Shown here piece by piece: positions 1-7,963 of a stretch of DNA of 64,000 nucleotides. Position 1 is the first letter of the stretch; the number at the start of each line of letters is the position of its first letter. The notes under the pieces are model-generated. The model had not been told where the DNA came from, did no database searches, and saw only the letters and a program-made list of their open reading frames with translations. Location: the NCBI GenBank assembly GCA_910583855.1, contig CAJTYL010000008.1, positions 1 to 64,000 on the forward strand. The letters are read 5' to 3'. The translations under genes were made by a program, and so were the position numbers. The stretch comes from an uncultured Christensenella sp. (GTDB taxonomy: Bacteria; Bacillota; Clostridia; Christensenellales; Borkfalkiaceae).

Positions 1-51
1 ACCCGAATGACGGAGTCAGAGTCCGTTGCCTTACCGCTTGGCGACGCCCCA
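1..51 (-). tRNA. tRNA-Gln (anticodon CTG), 3' part cut by window edge
   Basis: Read on the minus strand from position 51, the sequence starts TGGGGCG, the acceptor typical of glutamine tRNAs. A D-arm with AAGCGGTAAGGC follows, then an anticodon stem ACGGA/TCCGT closing the seven-base loop CTCTGAC, which gives anticodon CTG. The variable region and start of the T arm (CATTCGGGT) run off the window, so the 3' end is not seen. A consensus promoter lies 44-72 nt upstream of the 5' end. Confidence 0.9.
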
Positions 52-94
52 ATATAGTTAAACAAACCGTTTTATACGCCGCGTTTGCTTATCT

Positions 95-123
95 ATTATA
101 TATATAACTTAAAAAAATGACAA
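95..123 (-). promoter_or_regulatory. sigma-70 type promoter of the tRNA-Gln gene
   Basis: On the minus strand a -35 box TTGTCA (118-123) is separated by exactly 17 nt from a perfect -10 box TATAAT (95-100). Transcription would start near position 88, leaving a leader of about 37 nt to be trimmed from the tRNA precursor. Confidence 0.8.
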
Positions 124-161
124 GCGTTTTTTATTGCGTTTTATAATTTTTTAAAATTTAA

Positions 162-187
162 GGCGGAGGCTTTATACAGCCTCCGCC
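162..187 (-). terminator. hairpin terminator after the SGNH lipoprotein gene
   Basis: Perfect 9-bp stem GGCGGAGGC / GCCTCCGCC with an 8-nt loop, 17 nt past the lipoprotein stop codon. On the minus strand it is followed by a T-rich tract (TTAAATTTT). It separates this gene from the downstream tRNA. Confidence 0.75.
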
Positions 188-203
188 ATTGCTTTATTAA
201 AAT

Positions 204-2060
204 TTATGCACCCTCTGCGTTGCCGGTAATTTCAAATTGAACGTTAGTAAACTCTGCAATTATATTTCTGGTTGCAAAAAGGCACAGATACATATAGTCG
301 TGGTCAACCACGATAAGGTCGAAATCGTCGTAAGACATCGAGTTTGCTCCGAATTTAACTACAATATTTGTACCTACTCTTTTGATTTCAATATCGTACG
401 TGTCGCCTGCCTTAACCGCGGTCGTATTATTAAACGATACGGGGTTGAGAGTTCCGCCAACACGCGTAAATACCGAACCTTTTGTATTCAGAATGCCGGC
501 AGCGATATAATTGGAAGTCAAAGTATCTTTTCGACGGTTGATTAATATATCGTCGCGCAGCATCATACCGAACGCCGATTGTTCGTTCGCGTCGGCACAA
601 GACTTCACGGTAACGGTTGCGCTTGCAGTAAAATTTTTACCGGCGTCAATCTGTATAAATGCCGCTGCAAACCCGTCGCCCGTAGGCGAAAACTTGCCCT
701 TACTTCCCGACGCGTTACCAACCGTAAAAGTTCCGTCGGTATAGGTCATGGTGAACGGCGAAACGCTGTCTCCGCCCAATGCGCCCATTGCCGATGCGTA
801 CCAATCAGCGACCGCTGCGTTAGTTGTGGTCGCAATTTTTTCAGCCGTAGTCGTGGCGGGGTCAAACGCGGAATATTCTGTTTTCGTGTACAGTGCGTTT
901 ATTGCTTGGGGATAATCTATATCAAAATAAGGCGCAAGCGCGTTGGTTTTTACGTGTGCTTTAATGGAACAATCCGAAGCAAGCAAAGCCTGTGCAAGAC
1001 GATAGGCAACCGTCTTTGCGCCGTAAGCGTTGATATGCGTATCGTCCCTGCTAGCACTTGCGGGGCTTTCGTTGGGTTTAAAACCCTCGTAATCCAAATG
1101 CGCGTGGAAGTACTTGGCGGCTTCGTTGTCGTTTTTGTAAATTTCTTTCGTTAACGCAGTTAAATCGATAACCGTCGTGTTCGTTTCGACACCGAGGTCT
1201 TTAATTGCCTTGACGTAATCGCCGTTTGCCGTCACGTGCACTTTCGCACCGGTATAACTGCCGGAAGCGTCGTATCTTACGATAGGCGTACAGAGAATAG
1301 GCGTTGCGCCTTTTTCGGCGGCAAGCTTCAAATAATATTCGTTCAGCGTATATTTGAAAGAGCCTTTCGTATTCGTGCTGCCGTTAGGGTCGGTATAGCG
1401 CGCAGGGTCTTCCTTCTTTTCGTCGTTATGACCGAAACCGACAATAAGATAATCGCCCTGTTTTAAGCTGCTTTTAAGCGTATTATAGTTGCCTTGGGAA
1501 ATAAAACTGAGAGAACTTTTACCCGACATAGCGAGATTTCTGATTTGCGCCGCATCGCAATTAAGGTAGTTATAAAGCTGAGTGCCGTAACCTTTACGGG
1601 GAAGGTAATAGCTGTCGTTAAAATCGCATACCGTGCTGTCGCCCACGAGGTAAACGGTACCCGCAAGTTTGGTTGACGCGTCGGGTGCAAGCGTGTAGGT
1701 TACCGTAACCGACCTGCCGCTTTTAATATCTTTGGCGGAGTCGTGCGCAATTACGTAGTACTCATAATCGCCCGCAACGTCCTTGGGGATATAATACGTT
1801 AAACCCTCCTGTTTTTCGGAAACTACGGTGTTCTTTCCGTTTTCTTTCAGATAAACGCTATAGCTGTCAGCATTGTCCACAGCAGGCCAAGAAAGAATAT
1901 TACCGTTTAGCGTTACTTCCGGAGCGGCAAGAGCGTTTGCAGGCGGATTATTACCCCCGCCGTTTCCTTCTCCTTCGCCGCCGTTGTTGCAACCTGCAAC
2001 GGCAACCGGGACGAGCATAACCGCAGAAGCCAAAAATGCGAGCCATTTTTTTGATTTCAT
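204..2060 (-). CDS. SGNH/GDSL-type esterase lipoprotein (rhamnogalacturonan acetylesterase-like)
   Basis: Secreted lipoprotein of 618 residues. The signal peptide ends in the lipobox VAGC, with the acylated cysteine at residue 24, followed by a Gly/Asn/Pro linker. Residues about 40-125 look like a fibronectin III-type beta domain. The SGNH hydrolase follows: GDST (block I serine), GFGHND (block III) and DDTH (catalytic Asp/His). The final ~190 residues look like a beta-sandwich, possibly carbohydrate binding. The closest pattern I recognise is rhamnogalacturonan acetylesterase, which removes acetyl groups from pectin; the substrate is inference. An in-frame TTG lies six codons upstream, but the ATG at 2060 has AGGAG seven bases before it. 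It has its own promoter and terminator, so it is probably monocistronic. Confidence 0.85.
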   Translation of the reverse strand: MKSKKWLAFLASAVMLVPVAVAGCNNGGEGEGNGGGNNPPANALAAPEVTLNGNILSWPAVDNADSYSVYLKENGKNTVVSEKQEGLTYYIPKDVAGDYEYYVIAHDSAKDIKSGRSVTVTYTLAPDASTKLAGTVYLVGDSTVCDFNDSYYLPRKGYGTQLYNYLNCDAAQIRNLAMSGKSSLSFISQGNYNTLKSSLKQGDYLIVGFGHNDEKKEDPARYTDPNGSTNTKGSFKYTLNEYYLKLAAEKGATPILCTPIVRYDASGSYTGAKVHVTANGDYVKAIKDLGVETNTTVIDLTALTKEIYKNDNEAAKYFHAHLDYEGFKPNESPASASRDDTHINAYGAKTVAYRLAQALLASDCSIKAHVKTNALAPYFDIDYPQAINALYTKTEYSAFDPATTTAEKIATTTNAAVADWYASAMGALGGDSVSPFTMTYTDGTFTVGNASGSKGKFSPTGDGFAAAFIQIDAGKNFTASATVTVKSCADANEQSAFGMMLRDDILINRRKDTLTSNYIAAGILNTKGSVFTRVGGTLNPVSFNNTTAVKAGDTYDIEIKRVGTNIVVKFGANSMSYDDFDLIVVDHDYMYLCLFATRNIIAEFTNVQFEITGNAEGA

Positions 2061-2067
2061 CTTTATT

Positions 2068-2132
2068 CTCCTTATCAATTAAAGGAGGTTTCTTATGCGT
2101 TACGTGAGTAACGCATAAGAGGGTACCCTCTT
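2068..2132 (-). promoter_or_regulatory. structured leader of the SGNH lipoprotein mRNA
   Basis: The ~80-nt leader contains, in transcript order, a 16-bp perfect palindrome (2117-2132, core GAGGGTACCCTC), an overlapping 13-bp perfect stem with loop TCAC (2108-2120 with 2091-2103), and a third stem CTCCTT/AAGGAG (2082-2087 with 2068-2073). The third stem buries the Shine-Dalgarno sequence. The first two stems share bases and cannot form fully together, the arrangement expected of a translational switch. No protein or ligand is suggested by the sequence. Confidence 0.55.
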
Positions 2133-2148
2133 CAAAATTTTCGTTAAA

Positions 2149-2177
2149 ATTATAGCCCTAACGATTAAAATTGTCAA
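2149..2177 (-). promoter_or_regulatory. promoter of the SGNH lipoprotein
   Basis: Perfect -35 TTGACA (complement of 2172-2177), 17-nt spacer, perfect -10 TATAAT (complement of 2149-2154). Divergent from the pnuC promoter, with the two -35 regions about 22 bp apart. Confidence 0.85.
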
Positions 2178-2199
2178 GATTATGCCACGGCAAAAGGGC

Positions 2200-2227
2200 T
2201 TGACAATACATATTAAATATATATAAT
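2200..2227 (+). promoter_or_regulatory. promoter of the pnuC-like gene
   Basis: TTGACA (2200-2205), 16-nt spacer, TATAAT (2222-2227). The predicted start near 2235 leaves about 105 nt of untranslated leader. The -35 box lies in the right arm of a 9-bp inverted repeat, ATTGTCAAG (2170-2178) / CTTGACAAT (2199-2207), whose left arm overlaps the -35 box of the divergent promoter. Confidence 0.8.
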
Positions 2228-2234
2228 TTATCTA

Positions 2235-2339
2235 AAGCAGTAATTTGACGGGTTGCCATCGGGTAACCGTTCAAGCACTCGACGACGCCGTTAGTTCTTT
2301 GAAGGCGCTTGTGCGGGTGTATTTTTTTGAATTATAATT
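2235..2339 (+). promoter_or_regulatory. candidate structured leader (possible riboswitch) of the pnuC-like gene
   Basis: The leader can fold a hairpin from GGTT/AACC around 2251-2268. A longer arm pairs GCAC (about 2275) with GTGC (about 2311) and encloses GCC/GGC. A T-run (TTTTTTT) follows just before the start codon, and no good ribosome-binding site is visible. It does not match the TPP, preQ1, ZTP or purine riboswitch consensus sequences I know. A long structured leader on a vitamin transporter is a classic place for ligand control, but the class is unknown. Confidence 0.4.
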
Positions 2340-3059
2340 ATGAAGAAAATAAGAAACCCTTTTATAAATCTTAATATATTTGAATGGATTTTGTGGATTT
2401 TTTCTCTTGCGACGATAATATCGGCGTTTTTTGCGGTGGGTAGCACCGATTACGCTAAACTTGCAACTTCCCTTTTAGGCGTTACTGCGCTTATATTTGC
2501 GGCGAAGGGCGATGCTTTCGGAATGATAATAATGATTATTTTCAGTCTGACTTATTCCTTCGTGTCGTTTTCGTTCGGATATTACGGGGAGATGATTATT
2601 TACCTTTGCATGCAGTTACCGTGTTGCACGGCTTCGCTCGTAAGCTGGCTCCGCCACCCTTCCGATAAAGGCACGGCAGAAGTCAAAATAGGACGGTTCA
2701 AGAAAAAATATCTTGCAATTCTAATTCCGGCCGCAATATGCATCACAACGGCGTTTTACTTTATTTTACGCGCGTTCAACACTGAAAACTTAATTGTCAG
2801 CACTGTATCCGTTACAACGAGCTTCGTTGCGCTGTTTCTTATGATACTAAGAGTGCCCGTATATGCGATAGCGTTTATATTTAACGATATAGTTCTGATA
2901 GTTTTATGGTCGTTAGCGTGCGTGCAGGATATAGGCTGTTTATCGCTTGCGGTAACTTTCGGTATATTTTTAATCAACGATTCATACACCTTTATATGTT
3001 GGACTAAGAGAAAACGGCGCGAGGGGAAAGCAGAAAAAGATAGCTACGACATTCAATAA
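2340..3059 (+). CDS. PnuC-like nicotinamide riboside (vitamin) transporter
   Basis: A 239-residue membrane protein with about seven hydrophobic segments. The PnuC-type signature is visible in the middle: YYGEMIIYLCMQ followed by SWLRHP, with conserved Trp residues. PnuC proteins are facilitators for nicotinamide riboside; close relatives carry thiamine (PnuT) or riboflavin (PnuX), and the substrate cannot be fixed by eye. The nearby nadB-nadC-niaR operon favours an NAD precursor. The start ATG has no Shine-Dalgarno sequence; it follows a TATAAT string by one base, which is probably coincidental because a better promoter lies 110 bp upstream. A strong bidirectional terminator follows. Confidence 0.8.
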   Translation: MKKIRNPFINLNIFEWILWIFSLATIISAFFAVGSTDYAKLATSLLGVTALIFAAKGDAFGMIIMIIFSLTYSFVSFSFGYYGEMIIYLCMQLPCCTASLVSWLRHPSDKGTAEVKIGRFKKKYLAILIPAAICITTAFYFILRAFNTENLIVSTVSVTTSFVALFLMILRVPVYAIAFIFNDIVLIVLWSLACVQDIGCLSLAVTFGIFLINDSYTFICWTKRKRREGKAEKDSYDIQ

Positions 3060-3076
3060 TCATTTTACTTACAAAT

Positions 3077-3113
3077 AAAAGCCCCGCGGCTCTTAACGCG
3101 CCGCGGGGCTTTT
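3077..3113. terminator. bidirectional terminator between pnuC-like gene and LRR gene
   Basis: Perfect 14-bp stem AAAAGCCCCGCGGC / GCCGCGGGGCTTTT with a 9-nt loop. The A and T tails serve both strands, between convergent genes. Almost the same stem recurs at 18408-18435 and 30357-30390. Confidence 0.9.
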
Positions 3114-3132
3114 ATAATGGTGTAAATGTGGT

Positions 3133-5871
3133 CTAACTTAAAACTGTACCGTCTTTTGCCAAAGTTCCGTCAGAACAAACGACTACATAATCGCCTGTAT
3201 CCCAATCCCAGCCGTCGCTCTTTTGTATCGCGTTCCACTCGGCAGTAGTACCGCCGAATACGATTTCAGCTAAGCTTTGGCAGCCGTAAAACGCCTGTTC
3301 GCCGATATCGGTAACTTTATCGGATAAATTCACGCGGATAAGCGCGACGGCGTTTTTGAAAACGTAGGCGGGCAGTATGTTTGCGCCTCCGTCAACAATC
3401 GCCTCTTCAAGACTAAGACAGTCGGAAAATGCGCCGTCGCCGATGTTTTCAACCCGTGCGGGTACTTGTATGTTTTTTAAAGACTCGCACCCGTCGAACG
3501 CGTTGGAGTCTATAGCTTCAAGTCCTTGCGGCAAAAGCACGCTTTCAAGGTAAGTACAGTCGGAGAACGCGCCGTAGCCGATACTTCTTACGTCTTGGGG
3601 AATTTCAACGTTTATTAACGGACAGTTCCAAAATGCCATACTCCCGATATCATACAGGCAAGAAGGCAAATTCAATTCGGTAATATACTGTCCCGCAAAC
3701 GCATTGTCGCCAATATATAAAATACTGCCGTCGTCGGGGATAACGCTGTTTTTACAACCCAAAACGAGAGTGCGCGCCTTCTTATCGATAAGACAGTTCC
3801 CTGAGCCCACGAAGGTTGAACCGCCCTCTGCGACGGTTATACTCTCCAAACTATAACAGCTTTCAAAGACGTTACTGCCAACGGTCTTCAAACTTGCGGG
3901 GAAATCGAGCGAAGAAAGGTTGTAACATTTTATAAACGCGTTGGAGCCGATAAAAGTCAGATTTTCTGAAAACGTTATATTTTTCAAAGCGGAATTGGCG
4001 AACGCCAAACTATCTATCGTTTCTACTCCGTTCAGTACTATATTCTCAATTCCGCAATCGTCGAACGCAAGCGAGCCTACGCTCTTTACGCTTGCGGGCA
4101 AAGTCAGTTCTGTAAAATGCTTACATCCGTAGAATGCGTATTTTGCTATACTACCTGCGTAGTCGGGTATTTCAAATCCTACCACACCGCCCAAAACGGA
4201 CTTAGTCGCTTTATCTAAAAGGCAACCCTTATCTACGAAGTAAAACTCGTTATCCGCATCAACCGAGATATTTTCAAGCGCCGTATAGGATAAAATGCCG
4301 TAGCCTATTTTTTCAACGCTTGCGGGAACCGAAAGGGTTTTAAGGGCTGAACAACCGTAGAACGCATCGTCGTCTAACGTCTTTAAATTATTCGGCAAGT
4401 TCACGCTTTCAAGAGCTTTGCACCCGTAAAACGTTTGTCTTCCTATACTTTCGATATTTTCAGGTAAGACGACGTCCTTTAAAGACTCGCAACACGAAAA
4501 CGCACAACTTTTAATCTGGGTGAGAGAATTCGGCAAAACCGCGCTTTCAAGATTTACGCAATTATTAAAAGCCCATGTGCCAAGCGACGTTATTCCCTCG
4601 GAAACCGATACTCTGCGTATGTCGCGGCAACCGCTGAACGCGCTGTCGGTAATTTTCACTATCTTCTTCCCCTCGAACTCGTTGGGGAGTATAAGCTCCT
4701 CGGGCAGTGTATCATTTTTATCATAGCCCGAAATAGCGTACGTGCCGTCACCGAGGTCTGTATATATCAAGCCGTCGGGGGCAAGCACTCTTTCAAGCTT
4801 GCTTGCGGTAGCCTTTACGTGAAATTCGCTGGTTAAGTCGCCTATCTGATAGCCTACTTTAAGGCTTCCCCATCCCGTCTTGGGGCGGTTGACGGTGAAC
4901 TTCCCGTCCCTTTCGCCGTCGTCGCCGCTGAACTCTATGCGGTATGCAGCATCTGACCCGACGGGGAAGTTAAGCACGCTTTCGCTTACCGTCTTATCGC
5001 CTTTCACAACCGTAAACGAATACTCTTCCGCGCCGCCGTCCGCGCCGTATTTTACGGACAACTCAACGCGGTCGTTCGTTGCGTGGTTTATGGGATACGC
5101 CTTAAGAGAAAGGCTCTTTTCGCGCTCCTTCGTAGAATCGGTGTATATCCTTTCGCCCACCAAGGAATAGCGTTTATAATTTAAATAAAACTCGCCTTCG
5201 AGATAATACTTCACCTCATCGCCCGAAACCGTTGTATCGCCGGCGACGCGCGCTTCCGTATAATACATTGCGTAACGCGCCTCGTCGCCGTTAGAGAACC
5301 TGCCCTTGACGATTACGCTGTTGTCGTATTTAAGGTTATCGTTGGTAACGAGCTCTACATAGGCAGGCTTTTCGCCGAAGAACGAATTGCACGCATAATA
5401 ATAATTGTCGAACTCGGAAATATATCTTTCGATACCGTTTTCGTCGGGGTTGACAACGAGGTTAACGCTTTTACTTAAACTGCGGACGGTTTCGCCGCCG
5501 TTTTCTTCTTGCGTTTCGTCTAAAAAGCTTTCGCAAAGTTTTGCCGCAGCAACGGCGCCCACGGCGTAGTTTTCGCCCAAAGGAATGTTGCCAAGGGGAG
5601 GTAACCCGCCGCCGTTGTATTTACCGCTTAAAGCGATAGGCAACGCAATTGCAAGGCTAATAGCCGCAACAGCAGAAAGCATAGTGATAGCTACGGCTTT
5701 TTTATTCGTCCCGCCTAAGACGACGGCTTCGCCGTCAGAATACGCTTCAGTATTCCCGTTACCGTCAAAAAGCCCTTCTGCGCGTGCAGACAATACTATT
5801 TTATCGTACACGTTTGGAACGTTGTTTTCACTTTCTTCGTTAATTTTTCTGAATAATTCTTTCTCTTCCAT
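3133..5871 (-). CDS. membrane anti-sigma-like protein with BspA-type leucine-rich-repeat ectodomain
   Basis: A 912-residue protein. Residues 1-57 are hydrophilic and presumably cytoplasmic. Residues about 59-82 form one membrane segment (MLSAVAAISLAIALPIAL). Residues ~95-350 are an extracellular beta-rich region. From ~360 to the end run BspA/LRR_5 repeats of about 23 residues (I..I...AF..C..L..V.LP..). Its start lies 11 bp past the stop of an ECF sigma gene, and the topology (short cytoplasmic tail, one membrane segment, large outside domain) fits an anti-sigma sensor. I see no zinc-finger anti-sigma motif, so the role is inferred from context. An in-frame GTG lies three codons upstream; the ATG at 5871 has AGAGGTG at better spacing. 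LRR_5 domains are common in adhesins of gut bacteria. Confidence 0.8.
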   Translation of the reverse strand: MEEKELFRKINEESENNVPNVYDKIVLSARAEGLFDGNGNTEAYSDGEAVVLGGTNKKAVAITMLSAVAAISLAIALPIALSGKYNGGGLPPLGNIPLGENYAVGAVAAAKLCESFLDETQEENGGETVRSLSKSVNLVVNPDENGIERYISEFDNYYYACNSFFGEKPAYVELVTNDNLKYDNSVIVKGRFSNGDEARYAMYYTEARVAGDTTVSGDEVKYYLEGEFYLNYKRYSLVGERIYTDSTKEREKSLSLKAYPINHATNDRVELSVKYGADGGAEEYSFTVVKGDKTVSESVLNFPVGSDAAYRIEFSGDDGERDGKFTVNRPKTGWGSLKVGYQIGDLTSEFHVKATASKLERVLAPDGLIYTDLGDGTYAISGYDKNDTLPEELILPNEFEGKKIVKITDSAFSGCRDIRRVSVSEGITSLGTWAFNNCVNLESAVLPNSLTQIKSCAFSCCESLKDVVLPENIESIGRQTFYGCKALESVNLPNNLKTLDDDAFYGCSALKTLSVPASVEKIGYGILSYTALENISVDADNEFYFVDKGCLLDKATKSVLGGVVGFEIPDYAGSIAKYAFYGCKHFTELTLPASVKSVGSLAFDDCGIENIVLNGVETIDSLAFANSALKNITFSENLTFIGSNAFIKCYNLSSLDFPASLKTVGSNVFESCYSLESITVAEGGSTFVGSGNCLIDKKARTLVLGCKNSVIPDDGSILYIGDNAFAGQYITELNLPSCLYDIGSMAFWNCPLINVEIPQDVRSIGYGAFSDCTYLESVLLPQGLEAIDSNAFDGCESLKNIQVPARVENIGDGAFSDCLSLEEAIVDGGANILPAYVFKNAVALIRVNLSDKVTDIGEQAFYGCQSLAEIVFGGTTAEWNAIQKSDGWDWDTGDYVVVCSDGTLAKDGTVLS

Positions 5872-5882
5872 TATCTTCACCT

Positions 5883-6392
5883 CTAATCCTGCAATGCTTT
5901 AATCATTTTTCCGGTTGCACAATTGAGTTTATAGGTTACCGTGGAAATCGGTATGTTCTTAAGTTCGGCTACTTCGCGCCGCGTGTAGCCGGCAGCCGCA
6001 ACCAGAATAAGAATTTCAAATTCTTCCTGCGGCAAAGTCCTTTTGGCAAGGTCGACTAATAAGCCGTAGTCTTCGGTCTGCTCGGTGCCGAACATAGCAG
6101 CGTTCTCACGTTCGTCGATATACGTTTCGTGTCCCCGCTTTTTCTTTAAGTTCAAAGCCTCGTTACGGCATATGCGTTTTATCCATGCTACCGCATCGGT
6201 ACCCGCCCTGTAAGAGGACGCACTCTTTATCACCTTTAAATAAGTGGTCTGCATAACGTCTTCCGCCAAAGAACGGTCCATTAAAACGGACAGAGCCGTA
6301 TAGTACACTGCCTTTTGGGTCTTTTTATATATGCTTTCAAACGCAGAGACATCTCCGCGTGCAAGCTGTTTCATCTGTTTGTCGAGCGACAT
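5883..6392 (-). CDS. ECF-type RNA polymerase sigma factor
   Basis: A 169-residue sigma-70 family protein of the extracytoplasmic-function group. Region 2 covers residues ~10-85, with the -10 recognition helix around SLAEDVMQTTYLKV and the following WIKRICRNEALN. Region 4 covers ~115-165 with the helix-turn-helix around YTRREVAELKNIPISTVTYK. It lies immediately upstream of the membrane LRR protein, most likely as one operon in which the second protein controls the first. SD-like GGAG lies 11 nt before the ATG. The target promoters cannot be deduced. Confidence 0.93.
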   Translation of the reverse strand: MSLDKQMKQLARGDVSAFESIYKKTQKAVYYTALSVLMDRSLAEDVMQTTYLKVIKSASSYRAGTDAVAWIKRICRNEALNLKKKRGHETYIDERENAAMFGTEQTEDYGLLVDLAKRTLPQEEFEILILVAAAGYTRREVAELKNIPISTVTYKLNCATGKMIKALQD

Positions 6393-6406
6393 TTAATGTG
6401 GTACTC

Positions 6407-6463
6407 CGATATATCGTGATTTAAGCGCTTCATTATATAAAACAATTCAACTCGCCGAATTGT
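6407..6463 (-). promoter_or_regulatory. putative promoter and operator of the sigma/anti-sigma operon
   Basis: A perfect -10 TATAAT (complement of 6432-6437) lies 39 nt before the sigma start codon, but no good -35 sits at 16-18 nt. Instead a 7-bp inverted repeat ACAATTC/GAATTGT (6442-6448 and 6457-6463) covers that position, and a 10-bp palindrome CGATATATCG (6407-6416) lies in the leader. Activator or sigma-specific recognition would fit the weak -35. Confidence 0.4.
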
Positions 6464-6526
6464 CAGTAAAAACGTAAAAAATTTTTTTATTTTGATTAAA
6501 GTATCGGTTTTTTATCGTAAATAATG

Positions 6527-6557
6527 TACCGTCCGCCGCAAAAAACGACGAACGGTA
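6527..6557 (-). terminator. weak hairpin after the nadB-nadC-niaR operon
   Basis: Outer stem TACCGT/ACGGTA plus two inner CG pairs with mismatches, and a T-run in the loop rather than after the stem. It is correctly placed 37 bp beyond the niaR stop but is not a textbook terminator. Confidence 0.35.
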
Positions 6558-6593
6558 GCTTTTAACATATTCGGATTTAATCGAAAATCCTTT

Positions 6594-7103
6594 TTAAATT
6601 TCAATCAGAAACCCGCGCTCGCGCAGCGCTCTTTCTATCCCGTCAAGCGTTGCCTCGTCCTCTGCGGACACCGTATGATAGTGGTATCCGTCGGTAACGC
6701 TCATAAGCGGTTTTGACGCACCGGACACGAGGGAGCGGTATAATTCTTCGACGTGCGTGCGGTTAATTAAATCGAGGCGCGAAGAAATTCTTCCGTAAAC
6801 GCGGTGGTTCACGAATACGTCTTCGACTTTCCCGCCCGCTTCGATAATAAGCGCGCCCTCGTCAACTATTTCTTCAAACGAGTGTCTGCACTTAAAAACG
6901 CGGGTCGCCTGTATTTTGCTGTTCAGCACGTAGCCGCGGTTGGTCGCGGTTACGTCATACCCGTTTGCGCGGATTATCGCGATATCCTGCACGATTACCT
7001 GCCGCGAAACGGCAAACCTTTCAGCAAGAACGCTTGCGGGAATGGGATTTTCCGCGTTGCCTATAAAGCTTAAAATCTCCTCCCGCCTTTTCTCCGCTTT
7101 CAA
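6594..7103 (-). CDS. niaR: NiaR-type repressor of NAD biosynthesis (HTH_11 + 3H domain)
   Basis: A 169-residue transcriptional repressor. Residues 1-60 form a winged helix-turn-helix (SVLAERFAVSRQVIVQDIAIIR). The remainder is the 3H ligand domain, named for three conserved histidines, seen here in FKCRH, VNHRVYG and GYHYH. NiaR (YrxA) binds nicotinic acid with metal and represses NAD synthesis and niacin uptake genes. It is the last gene of nadB-nadC-niaR. It starts at a TTG whose TTGA overlaps the nadC stop, with GGAGG just upstream, so it is translationally coupled. Autoregulation and control of the pnuC-like gene are likely by analogy. Confidence 0.93.
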   Translation of the reverse strand: MKAEKRREEILSFIGNAENPIPASVLAERFAVSRQVIVQDIAIIRANGYDVTATNRGYVLNSKIQATRVFKCRHSFEEIVDEGALIIEAGGKVEDVFVNHRVYGRISSRLDLINRTHVEELYRSLVSGASKPLMSVTDGYHYHTVSAEDEATLDGIERALRERGFLIEI

Positions 7104-7963
7104 ACTTCCTCCGTAGGATGAAGATTTTTAAGTGACAAATCGAGAATGGGCGCGGAGTGCGTAAGCGCGCCGCTCGAAACAAAGTCGACGCCGGTTGCGA
7201 GAATGTTTCCGATGTTTTCTTTCGTGACGTTGCCGCTGCACTCGGTCAACGCCCTGCCGCCTATATACTTGACAGCCGCCGTCATATCTTCAACTGACAT
7301 ATTGTCAAGCATAATGATATCGGCGCCGGCTTCAACCGCTTCCTTTACGCCTTCAAGAGTTTCTACCTCTATCTCTATTTTCCTCACGAAAGAGGAATAC
7401 TCCTTTGCGGCTTTTATTGCGTTTTTAATACCGCCTGCCGCGCCGATATGGTTATCCTTTAAAAGCACTCCGTCCGACAGATTATAGCGGTGATTGTTAC
7501 CCCCGCCCACCTTAACGGCGTACTTTTCAAAAATGCGCATATTGGGCGTGGTCTTGCGCGTATCCAAAAGCTTGGTCTTGCCGCCCTTCAAAAGCTCGGC
7601 TACCTGCGAGGTATAAGTCGCTACGCCGCTCATTCTCTGCAAATAGTTCAAAGCCGTGCGCTCGCCCTGCAAAATCACCCGCATATCCCCCGTTATTTCG
7701 GCTATATGCTGGGACTTATGGACTTTTTCACCCTCTTTTGCAAGGAACTTTATATGAATGTTTTCGTCAAGAATTTTAAAGACTCTTTCAAACACCGGAA
7801 GTCCGCAAATTACGCCGTCCTGCTTGCAAATCAATTCAGCTTTGCCCCGCTTAAAATCCTTTAAAACGGCGTTCGTGCTAACGTCCTCGTTGGAAATATC
7901 CTCTTTTAGAGCCATTTTGATAAGTTCGTCCGCATTAAGCTTCATAGATACGCCGTCTAACAT
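7100..7963 (-). CDS. nadC: nicotinate-nucleotide pyrophosphorylase (quinolinate phosphoribosyltransferase)
   Basis: A 287-residue enzyme converting quinolinate and PRPP to nicotinate mononucleotide, CO2 and pyrophosphate in de novo NAD synthesis. Family motifs are present: GERTALNYLQRMSG (PRPP/quinolinate site), LDTRKTTPNMR, KVGGGNNHRYNLSDGVLLKDNH, IEVE and IMLDNMS. The start ATG overlaps the nadB stop (ATGTTAG), with AAGGAGG 10 nt upstream. Length and motifs are normal, and it lies between nadB and niaR. Confidence 0.96.
   Translation of the reverse strand: MLDGVSMKLNADELIKMALKEDISNEDVSTNAVLKDFKRGKAELICKQDGVICGLPVFERVFKILDENIHIKFLAKEGEKVHKSQHIAEITGDMRVILQGERTALNYLQRMSGVATYTSQVAELLKGGKTKLLDTRKTTPNMRIFEKYAVKVGGGNNHRYNLSDGVLLKDNHIGAAGGIKNAIKAAKEYSSFVRKIEIEVETLEGVKEAVEAGADIIMLDNMSVEDMTAAVKYIGGRALTECSGNVTKENIGNILATGVDFVSSGALTHSAPILDLSLKNLHPTEEV

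Noticed and set aside
2333..2338. TATAAT directly before the pnuC-like ATG as its promoter
   Set aside because: With only one base to the start codon, transcription would begin inside the gene. A full consensus promoter exists at 2200-2227.
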